Assembly (NCBI GenBank): GCA_003646045.1
Contig: QNDV01000065.1
Coordinates: 1 to 9,115, forward strand
DNA length: 9,115 bases
Reading direction: 5' to 3'
Source: a bacterium
Lineage (GTDB): Bacteria > Krumholzibacteriota > Krumholzibacteria > LZORAL124-64-63
This document shows positions 1-5,812 of this stretch, piece by piece; the first letter of the stretch is position 1, and the number at the start of each line of letters is the position of its first letter. The position numbers and the translations under genes are program-made. The notes beneath the pieces are model-generated. The model was not told the origin of the DNA, ran no database searches, and saw only the letters and a program-made list of their open reading frames with translations.

Positions 1-178
1 CCACGTCCACGGGTGCGGTGCCGGGGAAGTCGGTCTGCACCGTGAGGGTCGGATAACGGATCTCCGGCAACAGGCGCATGTCCAACCGGGCCAGGGAGGT
101 CAACCCGAAGACCACGGCAGCCAGGGTGACCATCCAGACCGTGACGGGATGGGTGACGGCGTAGCGGATAATCTTCAT
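1..178 (-). CDS. RND family efflux pump, inner-membrane subunit (N-terminal fragment)
   Basis: Only the first 59 residues are present; the gene continues beyond the left edge. It starts MKIIRYAVTHPVTVWM, has a hydrophobic first membrane helix at about residues 12-30, and then runs into LPEIRYPTLTVQTDFPGTAP, which matches the conserved start of the first periplasmic porter region of AcrB/HAE1-type pumps (leucine-proline, a tyrosine-proline, then a phenylalanine- or tyrosine-proline-glycine). RND pumps are proton-driven trimers that export drugs, bile salts, metals or lipids from the periplasm or inner leaflet. The start codon lies 3 nt after the TAG stop of the upstream adaptor gene, so the two are almost certainly co-transcribed and translationally coupled. 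The substrate class (drug or metal) cannot be told because the central charged membrane residues are outside the window. Confidence 0.88.
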   Translation of the reverse strand, partial: MKIIRYAVTHPVTVWMVTLAAVVFGLTSLARLDMRLLPEIRYPTLTVQTDFPGTAPVDV

Positions 179-181
179 GAT

Positions 182-1393
182 CTACTCCGTGCGGGCCACG
201 GTTACGCTGTCGTCCTTGGCCGCCGGGTCGATCTCCTGCCCCGGTGGGCGGTAGCCGACATTCTCGGCATTCAGCGGCTTGATGTTCGTGCCTGTGCGGA
301 GACCACCCTGGCCCATGGTCACGACATGATCCCCGGCTTCCAGGCCTTCGAGTACCTCGACATGGGTTTCGTCGTACAGGCCGGTGAGGACCTCTACCTT
401 GCGCACAGTGTCCGCCTCGGCGATGAAGACACTGCGCAGGGCACCCTCTTCGACCAGGGCCCGTTTGGGTATGGCCAGGGCGTCCTGACGGCGATCGGTG
501 GTTATGCGCACCTTGGCAAAGCCACCGACGCGGACGTCGTCACCGTCCCCGTTCATCAACAGTGTCAGGCGCACCGTACTGGTGGCAGGATCCACCACCG
601 GTGAAATCCGCTCCACCGTGGCCTCGCAGGTCACATCCAGGCCCTCGGGCTTGACCAGTACGCGCTGGCCGGTTCCGACCTTGCGCGCCACGTTCTCGGG
701 CAGATGCACGCGTATGCGCAAGGGCGAGAAATCACCCAGGGTGAAGACGGGAGCCAGGGCCACCACCTGCTGCCCCGGCACCACACGCCGCTCGGTGATC
801 CGGCCCTCGAACGGGGCACGGATGCGGGTGTCCTCCAGGCCGATGCGTGCCAGATCCCGCTCGGCCCCGGCCAGCTTCCAGGCCGACTCCACATCGTCGA
901 ATTCCTGGCGGGAGATGAGTTCCTCCGTGAGCATGGAGCGATTGCGTTCCAATTGCCGCGCCTTGTCGTCCAGGGTCAACTCCGCCTTGCGCAGATGGAT
1001 GACCTCGCGCTCGTTCTCGAGCTCAGCCAGCAGTTGACCGTCCTCGACCCAGTCGCCCTCCTCCACGGCCACCGAGCGGATCCGACCCTGGACCCGGGAT
1101 ACCAGTTCCACCAGGCGATCAGCCTCTATGACGGAGGCGGCACGGTAGTAGGAACTGATGCCGCGGGTGTCCACGAGGGCCAGTTCCACGGGCACGGGCA
1201 GGATCTCCGGCTTGTCCTTCCCGTCGTTGCCGTCATCGCCATCGGCGACGTCATCACCGGCTGTGCTGTCGGCGGCAGCCACACTGCTGCCGCCCCCCGG
1301 CGCAAAGGGCAACTGCCCCGCGAAATACAATCCGCCACCGGTGGCAATCAGGACAAGGACCAGCACGATCCAGAAGCGGGCCGTTTTAAACAT
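182..1393 (-). CDS. RND efflux periplasmic adaptor (HlyD/AcrA-type membrane fusion protein)
   Basis: A 403-residue periplasmic adaptor that would link the RND pump encoded just downstream to an outer-membrane channel. Visible order: a single N-terminal membrane anchor or uncleaved signal (about residues 7-25; no lipobox cysteine), an acidic Asp/Gly-rich linker (about 42-62), the first half of the lipoyl domain (about 96-128, with EEGDWVEDGQLLAELE), a short charged helical hairpin (about 129-188), the second lipoyl half (IRAPFEGRITERRVVPGQQV, 191-210), a beta-barrel (about 221-300) and a membrane-proximal domain (about 301-372). I start at the ATG at 1391-1393: a GGGGAG ribosome site lies 8 nt upstream. 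A TTG two codons earlier (1397-1399) would sit only 2 nt from that site. The hairpin is short compared with AcrA. The gene is first in a two-gene efflux operon and divergent from ftcD. No regulator gene is adjacent in the window. Confidence 0.93.
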   Translation of the reverse strand: MFKTARFWIVLVLVLIATGGGLYFAGQLPFAPGGGSSVAAADSTAGDDVADGDDGNDGKDKPEILPVPVELALVDTRGISSYYRAASVIEADRLVELVSRVQGRIRSVAVEEGDWVEDGQLLAELENEREVIHLRKAELTLDDKARQLERNRSMLTEELISRQEFDDVESAWKLAGAERDLARIGLEDTRIRAPFEGRITERRVVPGQQVVALAPVFTLGDFSPLRIRVHLPENVARKVGTGQRVLVKPEGLDVTCEATVERISPVVDPATSTVRLTLLMNGDGDDVRVGGFAKVRITTDRRQDALAIPKRALVEEGALRSVFIAEADTVRKVEVLTGLYDETHVEVLEGLEAGDHVVTMGQGGLRTGTNIKPLNAENVGYRPPGQEIDPAAKDDSVTVARTE

Positions 1394-1630
1394 GTTCAAG
1401 ACTCCCCGGGGAGGTGGTATTCGATTCGTGGGCGAGCCGCCGTGACGCCTCGAACAAGCAGACGCACGAATTGCCGGGAAGGTTGCATGAGGCCGGCCCG
1501 GCGGGCCCGCCGCGCTGGAAATCGCGTTGGCCGCAGACTACCTTGGCAGCAATACCTGAACGGGGCGGCATGCCCGCCGGCCACGCGCAGGATCACGTGC
1601 GGCGCCTATCTCAACCGCGAGGTCACGAAG
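1394..1630. other. Divergent intergenic region between the efflux operon and ftcD
   Basis: A 237-nt region that should hold promoters for both the efflux operon (minus) and ftcD (plus). I see no sigma-70-like -35/-10 pair good enough to name. It contains the GC-rich palindrome GGCGGGCCCGCC (1500-1511), a short inverted repeat GGCGG/CCGCC (1564-1568 and 1574-1578), the adaptor ribosome-site palindrome (1402-1413) and the ftcD ribosome site GAGGT (1619-1623). No small gene in it has both a ribosome site and a recognisable product. Confidence 0.5.
1402..1413 (-). promoter_or_regulatory. Ribosome binding site of the adaptor gene inside a 12-bp palindrome
   Basis: CTCCCCGGGGAG is a perfect palindrome. 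Read on the minus strand its second half, GGGGAG (1407-1402), is the Shine-Dalgarno sequence 8 nt before the adaptor ATG. In the transcript CUCC could pair with GGAG across a CCGG loop and hide the site. The placement supports the ATG over the nearby TTG start. Any regulatory effect is inference; a 4-bp stem is weak alone. Confidence 0.5.
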
Positions 1631-3352
1631 ATGAAGAAACTCGTCGAATGCGTACCCAACATCAGCGAAGGCCGTGACCAGGGCGTCATCGACGCGGTGA
1701 CGGCTGTTGTCGGCGAGGTCGCCGGAGTCCACCTGCTGGATGTAGACCCCGGTCAAGAGACCAACCGTACGGTCATCACTTTCATCGGTGACCCCGACGC
1801 GGTGGCCGAGGCCGCCTTCCGCGTGGTGCGGCGTGCCGCCGAACTCATCGACATGAGTCGCCACAGCGGCGCCCATCCGCGCCACGGGGCGACGGATGTC
1901 TGCCCCTTCGTCCCGGTACGGGGTGTGACCATGGCCGAGTGCGTCGAGATCGCACGCGCCGTGGGCCGGCGCATCGGTGAGGAATTGGGAATTCCCGTCT
2001 ACCTCTACGAGGATGCGGCCACCAGTGACGAGCGGCGCAACCTGGCCCATGTCCGCAGGGGCGAATACGAGGCCCTGGGTGACAAGCTGGGCACCGAACA
2101 GTGGGCACCCGACCACGGTCCCAACGCCTGGAACGACAGAACCAGGAAGACCGGCGCCACCAACGTCTCGGCCCGCGGTTTCCTGGTGGCCTACAACGTC
2201 AATGTGAATACGCGCAACAAGTCGGTAGCCAGTCAGATCGCGCTGGACATCAAGGAGGCAGGGCGGGCCAAACGTGACGACAAGGGTGTCATCGTCCGCG
2301 ACGACAGGAAGCGACCCGTCCTGGTTCCGGGCCCCTACATGCTCGAAGCCTGCAAGGCCGTGGGCTGGACCATACCCGAATACGACCGGGCGCAGGTTTC
2401 CATAAACCTCGTCAACACCGCCGTCACCAAGCCGCACCAGGCGTTCGAGGCCTGCCGGGCCAGCGCCCGCGACCGGGGTGTGCGGGTCACCGGCAGCGAG
2501 CTCGTGGGGCTGATCCCCGAGGGCGACCTCCTGGCCGCCGGCAAGTATTACCAGCACCAGGCGAACCAGTCCCCCGGGCTGCCCCGGCGTCAACTCCTGG
2601 AGACAGCCATCCAGAGCCTCGGCCTGCGCGAGTTGGGGGAGATCGACCCGGCCGACAAGGTCATCGAATACCAGGCAGGACTGGTGGATGGTCCCCTGGT
2701 CAGCCTGACGAACCGTGAATTCGTGGATGAGCTTTCCACCGACAGTCCGGCGCCCGGTGGCGGCTCCGTTGCCGCTCTTTGCGCCGCCCAGGCCGCGGGC
2801 CTGGTGGCCATGGTGGGCAACCTGACGGTGGGCAAGACGAAATACGCCGGCGTCCAGGAGCGGGTAAAAGAGATTGCCGAGCGGGGACAGGACCTGAAGG
2901 ACTTCTTCCTGGCGGCCATCGACGGCGACACAGATGCTTTCAACGTCGTGATGGATTGCTTCCGCCTGCCGAAAAAGACGCCCGAGCAGCAGAAGGAAAA
3001 GGATCTCGCCGTGGCCGCCGCCACGCGGGAGGCGACCCGGGTACCGCTGTCGGTCCTCGCCGCAGTCCCCGAGTTGCTCGAACTTGCGGGCGAGGTGGGC
3101 AAGATCGGCAATGTCAACAGCCTCAGCGACGCCGGTGTGGCCATCCTGTCCGGCCTCGCCGGAGCCGAGGGCGCCTATTACAACGTGCTGATCAATCTGG
3201 ACAGCCTGCAGAACCTGGACCAGGGCGGTGAACCTGAGTTCCTGGCCGAAACCCTGGAGGCGGCGCGCTCGGCCATGGCACGCTGCGAGGAACTGGCGAC
3301 CCGGCACCGGGCAGCCATCCGCGGCAAATTGGAGTCGGCGCTGGACACCTAG
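1631..3352 (+). CDS. ftcD: Bifunctional glutamate formimidoyltransferase / formimidoyl-tetrahydrofolate cyclodeaminase
   Basis: A 573-residue cytoplasmic enzyme of histidine catabolism. It transfers the formimino group of N-formimino-L-glutamate to tetrahydrofolate, giving glutamate, and then deaminates 5-formimino-THF to 5,10-methenyl-THF plus ammonia. The N-terminal transferase (about 1-330) opens with LVECVPNISEGRD and carries SRHSGAHPRHGATDVCPF (76-93); His82 falls exactly where the catalytic His82 of mammalian FTCD lies. The C-terminal cyclodeaminase (about 360-573) has the folate-binding APGGGS motif (374-379) and the conserved stretch around YYNVLINL. It is a little longer than the 541-residue mammalian enzyme, partly through a charged insertion at about 211-246. 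The ATG at 1631 follows GAGGT with 7 nt spacing and matches the family's N-terminus, although the frame stays open far upstream. No hutH, hutU or hutI is in the window, so the rest of the pathway must be elsewhere. It may share a transcript with the transporter gene 110 nt downstream. Confidence 0.95.
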   Translation: MKKLVECVPNISEGRDQGVIDAVTAVVGEVAGVHLLDVDPGQETNRTVITFIGDPDAVAEAAFRVVRRAAELIDMSRHSGAHPRHGATDVCPFVPVRGVTMAECVEIARAVGRRIGEELGIPVYLYEDAATSDERRNLAHVRRGEYEALGDKLGTEQWAPDHGPNAWNDRTRKTGATNVSARGFLVAYNVNVNTRNKSVASQIALDIKEAGRAKRDDKGVIVRDDRKRPVLVPGPYMLEACKAVGWTIPEYDRAQVSINLVNTAVTKPHQAFEACRASARDRGVRVTGSELVGLIPEGDLLAAGKYYQHQANQSPGLPRRQLLETAIQSLGLRELGEIDPADKVIEYQAGLVDGPLVSLTNREFVDELSTDSPAPGGGSVAALCAAQAAGLVAMVGNLTVGKTKYAGVQERVKEIAERGQDLKDFFLAAIDGDTDAFNVVMDCFRLPKKTPEQQKEKDLAVAAATREATRVPLSVLAAVPELLELAGEVGKIGNVNSLSDAGVAILSGLAGAEGAYYNVLINLDSLQNLDQGGEPEFLAETLEAARSAMARCEELATRHRAAIRGKLESALDT

Positions 3353-3372
3353 GCACCGCTCTGCTGAAATCA

Positions 3373-3404
3373 GCGCTGGACCGGCCGCGGGGCCGGTCCA
3401 GCGC
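3373..3404 (+). terminator. Perfect 14-bp hairpin after ftcD (possible terminator or attenuating structure)
   Basis: GCGCTGGACCGGCC (3373-3386) is the exact reverse complement of 3391-3404, with a GCGG loop. It starts 20 nt after the ftcD stop and ends 58 nt before the transporter start. No run of T follows (the next bases are ATCGACATGG), so it does not look like a classic intrinsic terminator. It may be a U-less terminator, a block to 3' exonucleases that protects the ftcD message, or a way of lowering read-through into the transporter gene. The hairpin itself is certain; its role is inference. Confidence 0.6.
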
Positions 3405-3462
3405 ATCGACATGGCTACAGCTCGGACTCGGCTGCAGCCGGCCACTACTGAAAGGCAACATC

Positions 3463-5043
3463 ATGGCCCAGGCCCCATCCGGCGAACAACAGCAGAGCCC
3501 CCTCCAGCAGATAACCCAGCCCTTCATTGATCTTTTCAATGCCCCCCGGGCCCTGTGGGGCATCAACCTGGCCTACCTTCTGGAGGGTTGGGTGTATTTC
3601 GGCATGCTGGGCTATCTGGCCATGCACTTCTCGGATAACATTTTCGTGGGTGTGGAGAATCCGGATATAAACTCCCACCACATGGTGATGGTCCTGACGG
3701 CGGGCATCACCATCTCCATGTTCTTCCTGGGCTCCATCGCCGACAAGTGGGGTGTACGGCGGACCCTGCGGGCAGCCTTCGTCTTCCTGCTCGCCGGACG
3801 TATCGTCTGGTCGGCAGCGCCCAATCTCTTCCCGGATCCGGGAATGTGGGGCAACCTGCACCTGATGACCATGGGCGGCATCGTGCTGGTGGTCATCGGC
3901 TACGGCATGTACCAACCCGCTGCCTACGCCGGGGTACGACAGTTCACCAGCCCCAAGACCGCGGCCATGGGCTACGCCATGCTCTACGCCCTGATGAACC
4001 TGGGCGGGTGGTTGCCCAGCTTCTTCTCCGGTATCCGCGATGCCATCGGTATTTCCGGAGCCTTCTGGGTCTACACCGGCATCACTGCCGTGGCGTTGGT
4101 TACCACCTGGCTGATCCTGACACCCAAGGTCGAGGCCGCGGCCATCGCCCGTGCAACCAGGGAACGCGAGGAGATCGAGGCCGAGGAAAAGAAATCCCGG
4201 GCAGAATCGCCGGATGATGCCGAGACCGCGAAAGAAGACACCTCACCTGCTGCCGACGACGATACCCGGCGCATCCCCCTGCATCTCTACCTGACGCTGC
4301 TGGCCATCGCGGCAGCCTGCCTGTTGCTGCCGGCGCCGGTGGGCTACTGGGTTTGCGGAGCCCTGGCGGCAGTGACGGTGGTTTTGGCCGTGGTCCCCTC
4401 TGCCCTGGGTGGTTCCTACAAGTGGCTGGCCAACCACCCTCTCTCCAACACCAAGTTCTTCTTCTTCATTTTTGCCCTCATCCCGGTGCAGACACTGTTC
4501 ACCTACAACTGGCTGATCCTGCCCCAGTACCTCGAGCGGGCCTTCGAGGGCGGATTCGTCAGCGACAATTTCGAGATCTTCGCCAACATGAATCCCATCC
4601 TCATCTTCATCGCCGTGCCCATGATCACGGCCCTGACCCAGCAGAAGAAGGTCTACAGCATGATGATGATCGGCACCCTGGTCATGGCGGTGCCCGCCTT
4701 CCTGCTGGCCCTGGGCACCAGCCTGCCCCTGCTGCTGGGCTATCTTTTCATCATGACCATCGGCGAAGCCATGTGGCAGCCACGGTTCCTGCAGTACGCC
4801 GCCGAGATCGCCCCCGAGGGCCGCACCGGCGCCTACATGGGCGTGGCCCAGTTCCCCTGGTTCCTGACCAAGATGCTGGTCCCCCTGTATTCCGGCTTCA
4901 TGCTGCAGCGCTACGTGCCCGCAGAGGGCGAGCGCGATCCCGAGACCATGTGGCTGATCTTCGCGTGCATAGCCATGACTTCCACGATCATGCTGGTAGT
5001 GGCCAAGGGTTGGGTGGGGAAGGACTTCAAGACCAAGGCCTGA
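3463..5043 (+). CDS. MFS transporter, POT/PTR2 (peptide transporter)-like
   Basis: A 526-residue polytopic inner-membrane protein, probably 14 helices: six (about 33-55, 74-95, 101-118, 134-153, 168-190, 198-220), an acidic, charged cytoplasmic loop (221-270), two more hydrophobic segments (about 272-290 and 294-312), then six (about 331 to 515). The MFS motif A is clear: LGSIADKWGVRRTL (89-102). Three things recall the proton-coupled oligopeptide (POT) family: the pair of extra helices between helices 6 and 7, a helix-1 segment EGWVYFGM (41-48) resembling the end of ExxERFxYYGM, and IGEAMWQP with a later AP and YMG (433-459), which resembles the helix-10/11 region of PTR2 proteins. The ribosome site GAAAGG (3450-3455) is 7 nt before the ATG. 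It lies downstream of ftcD on the same strand, so uptake of peptides or a histidine-related compound is possible, but the substrate is unknown. It could also be a more divergent general MFS permease. Confidence 0.82.
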   Translation: MAQAPSGEQQQSPLQQITQPFIDLFNAPRALWGINLAYLLEGWVYFGMLGYLAMHFSDNIFVGVENPDINSHHMVMVLTAGITISMFFLGSIADKWGVRRTLRAAFVFLLAGRIVWSAAPNLFPDPGMWGNLHLMTMGGIVLVVIGYGMYQPAAYAGVRQFTSPKTAAMGYAMLYALMNLGGWLPSFFSGIRDAIGISGAFWVYTGITAVALVTTWLILTPKVEAAAIARATREREEIEAEEKKSRAESPDDAETAKEDTSPAADDDTRRIPLHLYLTLLAIAAACLLLPAPVGYWVCGALAAVTVVLAVVPSALGGSYKWLANHPLSNTKFFFFIFALIPVQTLFTYNWLILPQYLERAFEGGFVSDNFEIFANMNPILIFIAVPMITALTQQKKVYSMMMIGTLVMAVPAFLLALGTSLPLLLGYLFIMTIGEAMWQPRFLQYAAEIAPEGRTGAYMGVAQFPWFLTKMLVPLYSGFMLQRYVPAEGERDPETMWLIFACIAMTSTIMLVVAKGWVGKDFKTKA

Positions 5044-5049
5044 CAGGTC

Positions 5050-5089
5050 CGGCCCGGGCTGCCGCGCCGAGTGTGCGGCGGCCCGGCCG
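5050..5089. terminator. Imperfect hairpin between convergent genes (likely bidirectional terminator)
   Basis: The 57 nt between the transporter stop and the kinase stop contain a strong stem: 5054-5065 pairs with 5075-5086 (12 bp including one T-G wobble), then a one-base bulge at 5053, then 5050-5052 with 5087-5089. The loop is 9 nt (GCCGAGTGT). It starts 6 nt after the transporter stop and 11 nt after the kinase stop. No T-run follows on either strand. Its position between convergent genes makes termination for both the most likely role. Confidence 0.6.
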
Positions 5090-5100
5090 ACAATTCCCGC

Positions 5101-5796
5101 CTACCGCGACTTCTCGTATCCGTAGTATTTCTGGTCGTAATAATAGGGCAGCACTTCACCCAGGTTGTTGGCGACCGCTCCGAGTATGTTCGCGCCGGCA
5201 CTGTTGAGGATCTCGATGCCTCGCCGCGACACATCCTTGGCTGTCTGTCCCGCCATTACCAGATACAGCACGCCATCGACGGCTTCCAGGTAGTGCAGGG
5301 GGTCACTCACCGGCACCACCGGCGGCGAATCCAGGATAATAACGTCGTATACCCGATGCAGGCGTTCCAGGGCGCCACGGATACGATGACCGCCGAAGAG
5401 GGCACTGGGCCTGCCCCCCGCCTCTCCCGCCGGCAGGAAATCCAGGTTCTTGACCTTGGTGGTACGCACGGCGTCCTCCACCGCCACATCCCCCTTCAAC
5501 AGCTCGGCGAACCCCGGGGCCAACTTGCTCTGGAACACGGTATGCTGCACCGGCCGACGGATATCGCCGTCCAGCAACAGCACCCGCCGCGGCAGGTGGA
5601 ACGCCAACACCAGGGCGAAGTGGAGGGAGAAAAGGCTCTTGCCCTCGCCCCGCTCGGCGCTGGTGATCATCATGGTACGCTTGCGATCCAGATCCAGCTT
5701 GCGGCCGATCCGGATCATGATACGCCTCAGCTCAATGGCCATGGGCGATTCGATATCGATCAGTCCGCCGCCGGCGGTTACGGGGGGCTTTGCCAT
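5101..5796 (-). CDS. CpsD/CapB-type BY-kinase (tyrosine autokinase) for polysaccharide assembly
   Basis: A 231-residue cytoplasmic P-loop ATPase of the bacterial tyrosine kinase family, which works with a polysaccharide copolymerase to control chain length and export of capsule or exopolysaccharide. Motifs: Walker A SAERGEGKS (46-54), Walker A' VLLLDGDIRRP (72-82), Walker B VIILDSPP (152-159), and a C-terminal tyrosine cluster YYYDQKYYGYEKSR (218-231; six tyrosines) that would be the autophosphorylation site. The Walker A has Arg where most BY-kinases have Pro (SAxPGEGKS). Near the N-terminus, SPMAIELRRIMIR (17-29) resembles the SPxxEaxRxLRTN segment and its EX2RX2R subunit-contact motif, with the last Arg shifted by one. 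Start: ATG at 5796 with AGGAGG (5812-5807) 10 nt upstream, immediately after the TAG of the copolymerase gene, so the pair is translationally coupled. MinD/ParA-like ATPases share the fold, but the Tyr tail and the neighbour favour a BY-kinase. Confidence 0.9.
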   Translation of the reverse strand: MAKPPVTAGGGLIDIESPMAIELRRIMIRIGRKLDLDRKRTMMITSAERGEGKSLFSLHFALVLAFHLPRRVLLLDGDIRRPVQHTVFQSKLAPGFAELLKGDVAVEDAVRTTKVKNLDFLPAGEAGGRPSALFGGHRIRGALERLHRVYDVIILDSPPVVPVSDPLHYLEAVDGVLYLVMAGQTAKDVSRRGIEILNSAGANILGAVANNLGEVLPYYYDQKYYGYEKSR

Positions 5797-5812
5797 GGGG
5801 GCGGTTCCTCCT

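Noticed and set aside
1206..1275. Repeat-like stretch in the adaptor gene coding for an Asp/Gly-rich segment
   Set aside because: It is a low-complexity acidic linker between the membrane anchor and the lipoyl domain, without a regular repeat unit. Such spacers are common in these adaptors.
1500..1511. GGCGGGCCCGCC palindrome in the divergent intergenic region as a terminator or operator
   Set aside because: Short GC palindromes are expected by chance in DNA this GC-rich. It has no T-run and no partner site, so I only mention it within the intergenic entry.
1527..1555. TTGGCC and CAATAC 17 nt apart as a promoter for ftcD
   Set aside because: The -10 candidate matches the consensus at only two of six positions, so it is no better than chance.
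704..1630. Open frame running in phase upstream of ftcD for about 309 codons
   Set aside because: It is antisense to the adaptor gene, its translation resembles nothing, and ftcD has a good ribosome site and a family-typical N-terminus at 1631. GC-rich codon use keeps such shadow frames open.
1538..3445. 635-codon open frame on the minus strand opposite ftcD
   Set aside because: The plus-strand protein is an unmistakable FtcD. The antisense frame has no recognisable domain and reflects third-position GC bias.
4353..5207. 284-codon plus-strand frame overlapping the transporter's C-terminal half
   Set aside because: Frame-shifted shadow of the transporter; it is rich in Arg, Pro and His with no membrane segments, whereas the main frame encodes coherent helices.
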